Below the pieces are notes generated by a model. That model was not told the DNA's origin. It saw only the letters and a list, made by a program, of their open reading frames with translations, and made no database searches. This document shows, piece by piece, positions 8,790 to 20,719 of a stretch of 64,000 nucleotides of DNA. The position numbers and the translations under genes were made by a program. Numbering within the stretch: position 1 is the stretch's first letter; each line of letters starts with the position of its first letter. The stretch spans positions 1,922,001-1,986,000 of the forward strand of contig CP107926.1 of the NCBI GenBank assembly GCA_036015235.1, in the 5' to 3' direction. The DNA is from Streptomyces sp. NBC_00433 (GTDB lineage Bacteria > Actinomycetota > Actinomycetes > Streptomycetales > Streptomycetaceae).

Positions 8790-9930
8790 GAGTCGGCCTC
8801 CTGCCGGCCGTAGATCCTGCCGTAGCGCTCGTAGCGCTCGACCCGGCGGCGGTTGGCGCGGCGGAAGCGGCGGGCGACCAGCCTGGCCAGGTCGGCGGCG
8901 CCGACCATGCCGGCCTCGGGGCCCAGCTCCGCCTTGGCGATCCTGGCCTCGGGGCGGTAGCCGCGGCCCGTCAGCGTACGGCGGAAGGCGTCCCTCGCAG
9001 GGGCGATCAGCAGATCGTCCGCCGCGCTGACGCCGCCGCCGATGACGAAGCACGACGGGTCGAGGGCGGCGGCGAGGTTGGCGATGCCGACGCCGAGCCA
9101 CTGGCCGATGTCCTGGAAGAGCTCCACGCACATCGGGTCGCCGGCTCGGGCCAGCTCGGTGATCAGCGGCCCGGTGATGTCGCCGACATGGCCGCCGACC
9201 CGGTCGATGATGCCGTACGCCACGGGCGAGTCGGCGGCGGCCAGCTCGCGGGCCTCCCTGACCAGGGCGTTGCCCGAGCTGTACTGCTCCCAGCAGCCGC
9301 GGTTGCCGCAGGCGCAGCGGTGGCCGCCCGGCACGACCTGCATATGGCCGAATTCGCCGGCGACCCCGTAGCGGCCCCGCTTGACCTGGCCGTCCTCCAG
9401 GATGGCGCCGCCGATGCCGGTGCCCAGGGTGATCATCACCAGGTCGGCCTCGCCGCGGCCGGCGCCGAAGCGCCATTCGGCCCAGGCGGCGGCGTTGGCG
9501 TCGTTGTCGACCATGACCGGGACGAGCAGCCGCTCCGCGAGCCGTTCGCGCAGCGGTTCGTCGCGCCAGGACAGGTGCGGGGCGAAGAGGATGCGGGAGC
9601 GGTCGGCGTCCACCCAGCCGGCCGCGCCGATGCCGACCGCGTGCACGTCGTGCCGCTCCGACAGGTCGAGGACCAGCTCCACGATGGTGTCCTCGACCAC
9701 CTTGGGGCTCTTGGACTTGTCGGGGGTCTCGGTGCGCAGCGTCTCAAGGATGACCCCGTCGGCGTCCACCACCCCGGCCATGACCTTGGTGCCGCCGATG
9801 TCGATGCCGACGGTCGGCACCCGGGGCGCCGTCAGGTGGCTGCGTCTCTCCCGGCGCTCGGCGCCGCTGACATTGCGCCACACCGTCGCTCTGGCGGCGC
9901 TGCCGCGATACACACGTTCACGATTGGCAC

Positions 9931-9934
<4 letters not shown>
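8786..9934 (-). CDS. ROK-family sugar kinase (glucokinase-like)
   Basis: Cytoplasmic ATP-dependent sugar kinase, 382 residues. Motifs: [16 protein letters not shown] (ATP phosphate loop), [13 protein letters not shown] (catalytic Asp), LGTGIGGAI, and the ROK zinc site around [18 protein letters not shown]. The first codon is TTG at 9934, overlapping the upstream ATPase stop (TTGA). The roughly 38-residue N-terminal leader is basic and resembles streptomycete homologues I recall, so the long start is kept; a GTG at 9820 would give a more typical ROK length. The operon suggests it phosphorylates the imported sugar. Confidence 0.88.
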
Positions 9935-10817
<883 letters not shown>

Positions 10818-10821
<4 letters not shown>

Positions 10822-11855
10822 GCGGTGGCCTCCGCCCGCTTGCGTACCCAGGCGTTGAGCAGGGTGGCGAGCAGCAGCATCGCCCCGAGGAAGAACTTGA
10901 ACCAGTCGGGATTCCACTGGGCGTAGACGATGCCCTTGTTGGTCATGCCGAAGATGAACGCGCCGACCGCGGACCCGATGGCGCTGCCGTAGCCGCCGGT
11001 CATCAGGCAGCCGCCGATCACGGCCGCGATGATGTACAGGAACTCGTTGCCGACGCCCTCCCCCGACTGGACCACGTCGAAGGAGAAGAGCAGGTGCTGG
11101 CCGGAGACCCAGGCGCAGAAGGCCACCGCCATGTAGAGCCCGACCTTGGTGCGCGCCACCGGGACGCCGACCGCGCGGGCCGCGTCGGCATTGCCGCCGG
11201 CCGCGAAGATCCAGTTGCCGGCCCGGGTGCGCAGCAGCACCCAGGTGGCGACCGCGACCAGGCCGAGCCACCACAGGACGGTCACCTGGAGGTCGACCGA
11301 GCCGACGGTCCAGTGCGAGGCGAAGACGGCGTGGGCTGCGGGGAAGCCCTCCATGTCGCCGATCGACTTGGTCGCCACGGTGCCGCTGATCAGCTTGGTC
11401 AGGCCCAGGTTCAGGCCGGTCAGCATCAGGAAGGTGCCCAGCGTGATGATGAAGCTGGGCAGCTTGGTGCGCACCAGCATGATCCCGTTGAAGGCGCCGA
11501 AGGCCAGCGTCACCAGCAGCGAGACGCCGGCGCCGACCCAGACGTTCGCGGTCATCTGGAAGCTGAACATCGAGGAGGCCAGCGCGGAGCTGGTCACCAT
11601 CACGCCGGCCGACAGGTCGAACTCGCCGCCGATCATCAGCAGCGCCACCGGCACCGCCATGATCCCGATGGTGGACGAGGCGTAGAGGACGGTGCCGAAG
11701 CTGGACCACTGCAGGAAGGGGTCGGCGGCGAAGGCGAAGAAGAGGAAGACCGCCGCGGCCCCGACGACCGCTCCCAGCTCCGGGCGGCCGAGCAGCCGCC
11801 GCGCCGTGGACCGCGGCGCGAGCCGCTCGTCCGCCACGAGGGCGAGGCCGGTCAC
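10818..11855 (-). CDS. CUT2 sugar/polyol ABC transporter permease
   Basis: Integral membrane protein of 345 residues with about nine hydrophobic segments, RbsC/FrcC type. Characteristic stretches are [33 protein letters not shown] and [17 protein letters not shown], the coupling region. The GTG at 11855 was chosen because it overlaps the upstream gene's TGA (GTGA); an alternative GTG at 11837 would leave a gap. Its partners are the ATPase downstream and the binding protein upstream. Confidence 0.92.
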
Positions 11856-12859
11856 CGGGTGCCCCGCTTGGCATAGGACAGCAGCGCGTCGGCGTCGTCC
11901 TCGGTGACGATCTGCGGGCCGGTGAGCACGGCCTGGCCGCCGCCGAGGGTGTCCTTGTTGTAGCGGTGGAGCCACAGCAGGTCCACCGCCTCGTAGCCCT
12001 GGAGGTAGGGCTGCTGGTCCACGGCGAAGCCGATGGTGCCGTTCTTCAGCGAGGCCGCGACCTGCGGGTTCAGGTCGAAGGTGTCGATCTCGGCGCTGGA
12101 GCCCGACTGCTGCTTGGCCTTGGCGGCGGTGTCGGCGAAGGGGGCGCCGAGGGTGACGACGGAGTCGATGGACCTGTCGGACTGGAGCTTGGCCTGGATC
12201 GCGGACAGCACGTCGGGCATGTTGGTGCCGTTGACGTAGAGGTTGTCCATCCGGCCGGAGAATTTCTCCTTGGCCCCGGCGCAGCGCTGTTCGAGGCCCA
12301 CATTGCCCTGCTCGTGCAGGACGCACAGGGCGTGGTGCCTGCCCCGGGTGTTCAGCTCCTCGCCGACCGCATTGCCGGCGATGGCCTCGTCCTGGCCGAT
12401 GTGGGTGAGCGCGCCGAACTCCTTGGACTGGGCGGCGCCGGAATTGATGGTGATCACCGGTATGCCGGCGGCTTCGGCCTTGGCGAGGACCGCCTTCATC
12501 GCGTCGGGCTTGGCCAGGGTGACGACCAGGCCGTCGACGTGGCTGTCGACGGCGGCCTGGACGAGCTGGGCCTGCTGGTCGCCCTGGTCGCTGCTGGAGT
12601 AGACGAACTTGATGTTGTCCTTGGCCGCGGCCTGCCTTGCGCCGCTCTGGACGATGTCCCAGAAGGTGTCGCCGGCTCCCGAGTGGGTGACCATGGCGAA
12701 GGTCCAGTGCGGTGTGTTCACGGCCGAGCCGTTCGCCGCGAGCTTCTTGGCCCGGTCCTCCGCGCGCTTGCCGCCGGTGCTGCTGCATCCGGCGAGGCCG
12801 GCCGCGCCGAGCACCACCGCCAGGAGTGCGCCCAGCGCCTTCGTTCCCGCCCTTGCCAT
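11852..12859 (-). CDS. CUT2 sugar/polyol-binding lipoprotein
   Basis: Substrate-binding protein of the periplasmic-binding-protein type 1 family, 335 residues. A signal peptide ends in lipobox LAGC near residue 26, followed by SSTGGKR. The ligand-binding fold is supported by [29 protein letters not shown] and [17 protein letters not shown]. It opens the importer operon. Next to the inositol operon and its GntR regulator it is a reasonable candidate for inositol uptake, but this is inferred from position; ribose or another sugar is possible. The ATG at 12859 is chosen; a GTG six bases earlier is equally usable. Confidence 0.9.
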   Translation of the reverse strand: MARAGTKALGALLAVVLGAAGLAGCSSTGGKRAEDRAKKLAANGSAVNTPHWTFAMVTHSGAGDTFWDIVQSGARQAAAKDNIKFVYSSSDQGDQQAQLVQAAVDSHVDGLVVTLAKPDAMKAVLAKAEAAGIPVITINSGAAQSKEFGALTHIGQDEAIAGNAVGEELNTRGRHHALCVLHEQGNVGLEQRCAGAKEKFSGRMDNLYVNGTNMPDVLSAIQAKLQSDRSIDSVVTLGAPFADTAAKAKQQSGSSAEIDTFDLNPQVAASLKNGTIGFAVDQQPYLQGYEAVDLLWLHRYNKDTLGGGQAVLTGPQIVTEDDADALLSYAKRGTR

Positions 12860-13024
12860 CGCCACGAGGCCCGCCTTTCCGTTCCGGTTCGTGTTGCAGC
12901 CGAGGTGGAAGTGCTGCGAAAAGCTTCGAGCGACGACCATCCCGGCGGGCCAAGTATCCGTCAAGAGGTACGGCAACCCTGCCGCCGGGAGGCTCCAGCG
13001 GGGTCGCGGCCTGCGGTATACGGC

Positions 13025-13807
13025 TCAGCCGCGGACCAGCAGCCGGAATTCGAAGGTGTAGCGGGAGGCCCGGTAGACGTGGGCGCCGAATTCGACCGGC
13101 CGGCCGCGGTCGTCGTAGCTGACCCGCCGCATGGTGAGCAGCGCCGCCCCCGGGGGCTCGCCGAGCAGCCCGCACTCCTCCGCGGTGCCCGACCTGGCGC
13201 CGACGCTCTGCTGGGCGCTGTGCAGGGTGATGCCGTGCCGCCGCATCAGGGCGTAGAGGCTGCTGCTCTCCAGCTCGCCGGTGGGCAGGTCGAGCAGGTC
13301 GCTGGGCAGGTAGTTGCACAGATACGCCACCGGTTCGCCGCGGGTGAGCCGCAGCCGGTGCACCACGGTGACCTGGCAGGACTCCGGCAGCCCGAGCGCG
13401 GCGGTGACCTCGGCGGGGGCGGGGCCGCGGGTGTTGTGCAGCACCCGGGTGGTGGGGTGCAGGCCGGCGGCGGCGAGGTCCTCGTAGAGGCTGCTCAGCT
13501 CCATGGGGCGGGCGACCCCGGTGTGCACGACCTGGGTGCCGACGCCGCGGCGGCGCACCAGCAGGCCCTTGTCGACCAGCAGCCTGATCGCCTGCCGGAC
13601 GGTGGGACGGGACAGGCCGAGCCTGGCGGCCAGCTCGATCTCGTTGCCGAGCAGGCTGCCGGGGGTGAGCGCACCGTCCTCTATGGCCGACTCCAGCTGC
13701 CGGGCCAGCTGGAAGTACAGCGGTACGGGGCTCGCCCGGTCCACGGCGAGCCGCAGCTGTGCGGGCTCGTGCTTGGGCACGCTGGGAGCGTAGCGGGACG
13801 GCATCAT
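13025..13807 (-). CDS. GntR/HutC-family transcriptional regulator
   Basis: DNA-binding regulator of 260 residues. The winged helix occupies about residues 25-95 (PLYFQLARQLESAIEDG, LSRPTVRQAIRLLVDKGLL), followed by a UTRA ligand-binding domain. It is transcribed away from the inositol operon, with a palindrome in the 113-base gap, and its 3' end lies 165 bases from the importer operon on the same strand. It probably controls one or both operons in response to an inositol metabolite; that is inference. Two adjacent ATG codons (13807, 13804) can start it. Confidence 0.9.
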   Translation of the reverse strand: MMPSRYAPSVPKHEPAQLRLAVDRASPVPLYFQLARQLESAIEDGALTPGSLLGNEIELAARLGLSRPTVRQAIRLLVDKGLLVRRRGVGTQVVHTGVARPMELSSLYEDLAAAGLHPTTRVLHNTRGPAPAEVTAALGLPESCQVTVVHRLRLTRGEPVAYLCNYLPSDLLDLPTGELESSSLYALMRRHGITLHSAQQSVGARSGTAEECGLLGEPPGAALLTMRRVSYDDRGRPVEFGAHVYRASRYTFEFRLLVRG

Positions 13808-13822
13808 GACGGGAAGTCCTTA

Positions 13823-13832
13823 TGTCCGGACA
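13823..13832. promoter_or_regulatory. Candidate GntR operator, perfect 10-bp palindrome
   Basis: TGTCCGGACA is a perfect palindrome in the divergent gap between the GntR gene and the iol operon, 16 bases before the regulator's start. A TTGACA hexamer follows at 13838-13843 on the plus strand and could be the -35 of the iol promoter, but no good -10 is seen at the right distance. GntR/HutC proteins commonly bind such short inverted repeats. Confidence 0.5.
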
Positions 13833-13920
13833 AAGCGTTGACACGAGTGCGGGTGGCGCGGGAGGTTGGGACGGCGCGGACAGCCGTCACGACTCCTCTT
13901 CCGAAGGGGCAGGAGCAGGT

Positions 13921-14961
13921 ATGCGGATCGGACTCATCGGCGCGGGGCGGATCGGCGGCTTTCACGCCGGGACGCTGCGGGCACACCCCGACGTCGGCGA
14001 GCTGCTGGTCGCGGACGCGGACCCGGCCCGTTCACGGCAGGTCGCCGCCCGGCACGGCGGCCGGGCCATGACGGTCGACCAGCTCTTCGCGGCCCGGCCC
14101 GACGCGCTGGTCATCGCCTCGGCGACCGCCGCGCACGCGGGCCTGATCGCCCGGGGGGTCCAGGCCGGGGTGCCGGCTTTCTGCGAGAAGCCGATCGCCC
14201 TGGACCTCGCGGGCACGGTCGCCGCGCTGGAGGCGGTGGAGGGCGGCGACGCGGTGCTGCAGATCGGCTTCCAGCGCCGCTTCGACCCCGGTTACGCCGC
14301 CGCCCGGCATGCGGTCGCCGCCGGGCAACTCGGCCGCCTGCACACCGTACGCACCGTCAGCTCCGACCCGGCGCCGCCGCCGGCGGCCTATGTCCCGCTG
14401 TCCGGCGGGCTCTACCGCGACTGCCTGATCCACGATTTCGACATCCTGCGCTGGGTGACCGGCCGGGCGGTGACGGAGGTGTACGCGGCGGGTGCGAACG
14501 TCGGCGCGGACTTCTTCCGTGCCGCGGGCGACGCGGACACCGCCGCGGTGCTGCTCACCCTGGCGGGCGGGGTGCTGGCCACCGCGACGGCGACGCGGTA
14601 CAACGCGGCGGGTTACGACGTGCGGATGGAGCTGGCCGGCACCGACGACCAGATCGCGGTCGGCGTCGCCGCCCGCACCCCGCTGACCTCGGTGGAGCCG
14701 GGCGGCGCCGCGCCGCGTACGCCCTGGTCGGGCTTCCTCGACCGGTTCGGCTCGGCCTACCGGGCCGAAATGGACACCTTCCTGCGCGTCGCACGCGGGG
14801 TCGAGGCCAATCCCTGCGAGGGTCGGGACGCGCTGCGGGCCCTGCTGGTCGCGGAGGCCTGCGAGGTCTCCCGGCGCGAGCGGCGCCCGGTGCCGGTCGC
14901 CGAGGTCGAGGCGGCCGCGCGGGCCTGCCACGGCGGCGCGCGAAAGGGAGTGGTGGCGTGA
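13921..14961 (+). CDS. iolG: Gfo/Idh/MocA oxidoreductase, probable inositol 2-dehydrogenase
   Basis: NAD(P)-dependent dehydrogenase expected to oxidise myo-inositol to 2-keto-myo-inositol, 346 residues, family-typical length. The Rossmann motif GLIGAGRIGGFHA is at the N-terminus, the conserved EKP motif is in FCEKPIALD near residue 93, and the catalytic region DCLIHDFDILRWVTG (Asp/His) is near residue 165. The ATG at 13921 follows AGGAGCAGG. It is the first gene of the iol operon; the substrate is inferred from the downstream iolCBD genes. Confidence 0.85.
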   Translation: MRIGLIGAGRIGGFHAGTLRAHPDVGELLVADADPARSRQVAARHGGRAMTVDQLFAARPDALVIASATAAHAGLIARGVQAGVPAFCEKPIALDLAGTVAALEAVEGGDAVLQIGFQRRFDPGYAAARHAVAAGQLGRLHTVRTVSSDPAPPPAAYVPLSGGLYRDCLIHDFDILRWVTGRAVTEVYAAGANVGADFFRAAGDADTAAVLLTLAGGVLATATATRYNAAGYDVRMELAGTDDQIAVGVAARTPLTSVEPGGAAPRTPWSGFLDRFGSAYRAEMDTFLRVARGVEANPCEGRDALRALLVAEACEVSRRERRPVPVAEVEAAARACHGGARKGVVA

Positions 14962-15818
14962 GGCGGGAGCGGATCGCTGCGGCGCCGATCTCCTGGGGCG
15001 TCTGCGAAGTCCCTGGCTGGGGGCACCAGTTGACGCCCGAGCGGGTGCTCGACGAGATGACCGGGCTCGGCATCACGGCGAGCGAGTTCGGCCCCGACGG
15101 CTTCCTGCCAGGGCCGCTGCTCGCGGCGTACGGCGTGACCGCGGTGGGCGGCTTCGTGCCCGCGGTGCTCCACGACCCCGGGCACGACCCGCTGCCCGAC
15201 GTACGGGCCGCGCTCGACCGCTTCACCACGGCCGGCGCCCGCACCCTCGTGCTGGCCGCGGCGACCGGCCTCGACGGCTACGACGAGCGCCCCGACGTCG
15301 ACGCGGCCGGCTGGCGCCTGCTGCTCGACCGGTTGGACGAGATCGACTCGCTGGCGGCGTCCCTGGGTGTGACCGCGGCCCTGCACCCGCACGTCGGCAC
15401 GGTCGTCGAAGGCCCGGCCGAGGTCGACCGGGTCCTCGACGGCAGCGGCATCGGCCTGTGCCTCGACACCGGCCACCTGCTGATCGGCGGCACCGACCCG
15501 GTGGCCCTCGCCCGGCGCGCCGCCTCCCGCGTCGCCCACGTCCACCTCAAGGACGTCGACGCCGCCGCCGCGTCCGCGGTCCGCACCGGCCGCACGACCT
15601 ACACGGCCGCGGTCACAGCGGGCCTCTACCGCCCCCTCGGAGCCGGCGACCTGGACCTCCCGTCCCTGCTCACGTCCCTGGAGTCCGCGGATTACCCCGG
15701 CTGGTACGTGATGGAACAGGACACCGTCCTCCCTTCCCCACCCCCGCCAGCCACCGGCCCCCTGACCGACGTCCACTCCTCCCTGACCTGGCTAGAGTCC
15801 TGGACCCCCCACCCATGA
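14958..15818 (+). CDS. iolE: TIM-barrel sugar isomerase/epimerase, probable inosose dehydratase
   Basis: Xylose-isomerase-like TIM barrel of 286 residues. Visible motifs are APISWGVCEVPGWGHQL at the start, TAALHPHVGTVVEG, CLDTGHLLIGGTDP and VAHVHLKDVD, which supply the metal-binding Glu/Asp/His set of this superfamily. In the operon it should do the IolE step, dehydrating 2-keto-inositol, although IolH/IolI-type isomerase activity cannot be separated by sequence reading. The GTG start overlaps the previous stop (GTGA). Confidence 0.8.
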   Translation: MRRERIAAAPISWGVCEVPGWGHQLTPERVLDEMTGLGITASEFGPDGFLPGPLLAAYGVTAVGGFVPAVLHDPGHDPLPDVRAALDRFTTAGARTLVLAAATGLDGYDERPDVDAAGWRLLLDRLDEIDSLAASLGVTAALHPHVGTVVEGPAEVDRVLDGSGIGLCLDTGHLLIGGTDPVALARRAASRVAHVHLKDVDAAAASAVRTGRTTYTAAVTAGLYRPLGAGDLDLPSLLTSLESADYPGWYVMEQDTVLPSPPPPATGPLTDVHSSLTWLESWTPHP

Positions 15819-17104
15819 CCCACAAGCCGACCAAGCCCGTCCGGCGCTTGAGGACGAGCGGCCAAGTGGACGCAGCCGCCGAGCAAACCCAGCCCGCCGA
15901 GCAAACCCAGCCCGTCCGGCGCTTGAGGACGAGCGGCCAAGTGGACGCAGCCGCCGAGCAAACCCACCCCGCCGAGCAAACCCAGCCCGTCCGGCGCTTG
16001 AGGACGAGCGGGCAGGTGGACGCAGGCGTCAGGCAAACACAGCCCGTCCGGCGCTTGAGGACAGAGGGGCGGGCGGGCGGGGAAGAACCCACGGCCGAGC
16101 CGTACGACGTCATCACCCTCGGCCGGGTCGGGGTCGACCTCTACCCCGAACAAAGCGGCATCGGCCTCGCCGAAGTCAGAAGCTTCGCGAAATACCTCGG
16201 CGGCACCGCCGCCAACGTCGCGGTGGCGGCGGCCCGCCTCGGCCTGAAAACCTCCGTGCTCAGCGCGGTAGGCCCCGACCCCTTCGGAACCTTCGTGCGC
16301 ACCGCCCTCAAAGGCTTCGGCGTGGACGCCGCCCACGTCGCGACGATCCCCGACACCCAGACCCCCGTGGTCTTCTGCGAACTGTTCCCGCCCGACGACT
16401 TCCCGATCCACTTCTACCGCCGCCCCGTCGCGCCCGACGAGTGCCTGACCCCCGCCCACCTGCCGCCGGAGGCGATCCGTACCGCCCGCGCCCTGTGGAT
16501 CACCGGCTCCGCGCTGGCCGTCGAGCCGACCCGCTCCACGGTCTTCGCCGCGCTGGAGGAGCGCGCGGGCGGCGAGGTCTGGTTCGACCTGGACTGGCGG
16601 CCCGGTTTCTGGGCCGACCCCGCCGAGGCACCGGCGCTCTACGCCCGCGCGCTGGCGTATGCCACGCTCGCGGTCGGCAACCGCGAGGAGGTCGAGGTCG
16701 CGGTGGGCAGCGCGGACCCGGAGACGGCGGCCGGGCTGCTGCTGCGGCGGGGGGTGCGCACCGCGGTGGTCAAGCAGGGCCCGGCGGGCGCCCTGGTCCG
16801 TACCGCCAGGGAGCAGTACGTGGCGCCGCCGCTGCCGGTGAAGGTCGTCAACGGCCTCGGCGCCGGGGACGCCTTCGGCGGCGCGCTGTGCGCGGGCCTG
16901 ATCGCGGGCGACCCGCTGCCCGAGGTGCTGCGGGCGGCCAACGCGGCGGGCGCGATCGTCGCGTCCCGCCTGGCGTGTGCCGACGCGATGCCGACGCGGG
17001 CGGAGATCGACGCGATGCTGCACGAGCAGCCCGCCCCGAACGGCGGCGCGGGCCCGCGGCCGGACGGAACCTCCGACCCCCACTCGGGAGTTGACCGGCC
17101 ATGA
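15815..17104 (+). CDS. iolC: 5-dehydro-2-deoxygluconokinase (IolC) with repeat-derived N-terminal extension
   Basis: PfkB-family kinase that phosphorylates 5-dehydro-2-deoxygluconate, 429 residues as annotated. The kinase proper starts about residue 95 (PYDVITLGRVGVDLYPEQ) and ends with the catalytic signature VNGLGAGDAFGGALCAGL. Residues about 7-85 are four copies of a PVRRLRT-based repeat encoded by a dispersed DNA repeat. The ATG at 15815 overlaps the previous stop (ATGA), which argues that the extension is translated. No ATG or GTG lies closer to the kinase domain than a GTG at 16016, inside the last repeat spacer; that is the main alternative start. Confidence 0.87.
   Translation: MTHKPTKPVRRLRTSGQVDAAAEQTQPAEQTQPVRRLRTSGQVDAAAEQTHPAEQTQPVRRLRTSGQVDAGVRQTQPVRRLRTEGRAGGEEPTAEPYDVITLGRVGVDLYPEQSGIGLAEVRSFAKYLGGTAANVAVAAARLGLKTSVLSAVGPDPFGTFVRTALKGFGVDAAHVATIPDTQTPVVFCELFPPDDFPIHFYRRPVAPDECLTPAHLPPEAIRTARALWITGSALAVEPTRSTVFAALEERAGGEVWFDLDWRPGFWADPAEAPALYARALAYATLAVGNREEVEVAVGSADPETAAGLLLRRGVRTAVVKQGPAGALVRTAREQYVAPPLPVKVVNGLGAGDAFGGALCAGLIAGDPLPEVLRAANAAGAIVASRLACADAMPTRAEIDAMLHEQPAPNGGAGPRPDGTSDPHSGVDRP
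15835..16062. repeat. Four copies of a dispersed repeat inside the 5' part of iolC
   Basis: The core GCCCGTCCGGCGCTTGAGGA starts at 15835, 15910, 15985 and 16042, giving periods of 75, 75 and 57 bases, all multiples of three. Intervening DNA is also similar between copies. The core resembles an intergenic repeat I recall from many Streptomyces genomes. It reads as PVRRLRTSGQVDA in the iolC frame. Confidence 0.88.
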
Positions 17105-17969
17105 CGCATCTCCCCGCGGGCAGCGGCGCCCGGGACGGCTATGACCTGTGGATCGACCCTGCGTCGGCCGGCTGGGCCTATTCGGCACTGCGGGTGCTGA
17201 CCCTGGAGCCGGGCGGGCAGCGGGACTTCGGGACCGGGGACAGCGAGTGGATCGTGCTGCCGCTGGCGGGGGCGTGCACCGTGCTGGTCGACGGTGAGGC
17301 CTTCGCGCTGCACGGCCGCGCCGACGTCTTCTCCGGGGTGACGGACTTCGGGTATCTGCCGCGTGACGCGCACGCGGTGGTCGCTTCCGCGGCCGGCGGC
17401 CGCTTCGCGCTGGCCGGGGCGCGCTGCTCGCGCCGGCTGCCGCCCCGCTACGGCCCTGCGGCCGGTGTGCCGGTGGAGCTGCGCGGCGCGGGCGGCGCGA
17501 CCCGCCAGGTGAACAACTTCGCCGCGGCCGGGGTCTTCGCGTGCGACCGGCTGATCGCGGTGGAGGTGCTGACGCCGGGCGGCAACTGGTCGTCCTTCCC
17601 GCCGCACAAGCACGACGAGGCGGGGCCGCACGAGTCGCGGCTCGAAGAGGTCTACTACTACGAACTGGCGGGCGGACCGGCCGCGTTGGGCTACCAGCGG
17701 GTCTACCCCTCCCCGCACGGCTCCACCGATGTGCTGGCCGAGGTCCGCTCGGGCGACGCCGTGCTGATCCCGGACGGCTGGCACGGCCCGAGCATGGCGG
17801 TGCCCGGCTACGACATGTACTACCTCAACGTGATGGCGGGGCCCGGCCCTTCGCGGTCCTGGCTGATCACCGACGACCCGGCGCACGCGTGGGTGCGGGA
17901 CGGCTGGGCGGACCAGCGCACCGACCCGCGGCTGCCGTTGTACGAGGCCCCGGCACGGGAGGACGGCTC

Positions 17970-17973
<4 letters not shown>
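17101..17973 (+). CDS. iolB: 5-deoxy-glucuronate isomerase
   Basis: Cupin-type isomerase converting 5-deoxy-glucuronate to 5-dehydro-2-deoxygluconate, the IolC substrate; 290 residues, normal length. The metal-binding region is FPPHKHDEAGPHESRLEEVY with the conserved His and Glu residues, followed by YYYEL and a late GWHGPSMAVPGYDMYYLNVM block. The ATG overlaps the iolC stop and the iolD start overlaps its own stop, so translation is coupled. Confidence 0.94.
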
Positions 17974-19823
<1,850 letters not shown>

Positions 19824-19825
19824 CC

Positions 19826-20398
19826 TCAGTCCTGCGGCTTGTCCGCCGGGCCGAAGTCCACGGCGTCCGTGCTGACCGTGCCCGCCTTGCGGCCGGGGGC
19901 GCCCTGGAAGCGCCAGTAGAGGTTGGTGTGCGAGATGACCTGGGCCGGCGGCGGGGCGCCGTAGGGCGTCAGGTCCTCGGTCGTGTGGGCGTCCTCGACC
20001 AGCGTCACGTCGTAGCCGCGGGTGAACGCGCCGTGCAGCGTCGACCGGATGCACGCGTCGGTCTGGGCACCGGCGACGACCACCCGGCCGACGCCGTGCC
20101 CGGCGAGGACGGACTCCAGGTCGGTCGCCTCGAAGGAGTCGCCGTAGGCCTTCTGCACCAGCGCCTCGGCCTCCGCCCGCACCAGCTCGGGCACGTATTT
20201 CCAGCTGTCCGTGCCGGTGACCAGCTCGTCGCTGTTGTGCTGGACCCATACGACCGGCACGCCCCCGCCCCGTGCCTTGTCCACGAGGGTGGCGATGTTG
20301 GCCACGACGGCGTCCCGGTCGTGTGACTGGTCCATGACGCCGTTCTGCACGTCGATCACCAGCAGGGCCGTATTCGGTCGATTCTCCAGCGTGGTCAT
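19826..20398 (-). CDS. Isochorismatase-family cysteine hydrolase
   Basis: Alpha/beta hydrolase of 190 residues. The nicotinamidase-type triad is visible: Asp16 in ALLVIDVQNGVM, Lys in LVQKAYGDSFEATDLE, and Cys in VAGAQTDACIRSTLHGA. The 3' end lies 2 bases from the iolD stop on the opposite strand, so the two transcripts converge; no hairpin fits in that gap. Substrate is unknown, and no regulatory link to inositol is evident. Confidence 0.9.
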   Translation of the reverse strand: MTTLENRPNTALLVIDVQNGVMDQSHDRDAVVANIATLVDKARGGGVPVVWVQHNSDELVTGTDSWKYVPELVRAEAEALVQKAYGDSFEATDLESVLAGHGVGRVVVAGAQTDACIRSTLHGAFTRGYDVTLVEDAHTTEDLTPYGAPPPAQVISHTNLYWRFQGAPGRKAGTVSTDAVDFGPADKPQD

Positions 20399-20719
20399 GC
20401 TCAGTGCCTCCGTGCGGGTCCAGGTACAGGTCCGTCGTCCCGGCCGACTTTACGACCGGCCACTGACATCGCCCTCGGCCCAGGGGAATCCGTCCCGGTC
20501 GGGTGCGGGCCCGGTCAGCCGGTAAGGGGGCAGGCGCACGCCCGGCACGACAGCGCCGCCGCGGGCCGGGAGGTGGCGGCCGGGCGAACAGCGGGCGTCC
20601 GGCCCGCGCGCACCTGTCGCGTGATGGTCACAACCGCCGCCGGGCCCGCACCTTCCACCGCGGTATTACCTACGCTGCTGGCCGGGGCACAGGCGACTCG
20701 GCAGGGGGAAGTGGGCAAA
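20399..20719. other. Intergenic stretch of 321 bases, no gene seen
   Basis: It lies between two divergent genes and should hold both promoters. I see no confident promoter hexamers, RNA gene or repeat. An in-frame upstream extension of the WD40 gene exists but lacks family-like sequence and is better read as non-coding. Confidence 0.55.

Noticed and set aside
12905..12930. Palindrome-like CGAAAAGCTTCG upstream of the sugar-binding lipoprotein as an operator
   Set aside because: The symmetry is imperfect, it has no second copy near related genes, and no regulator can be tied to it.
15835..16062. A small CRISPR-like array
   Set aside because: The spacers resemble each other, the whole block is in frame with iolC, and no cas genes are present.
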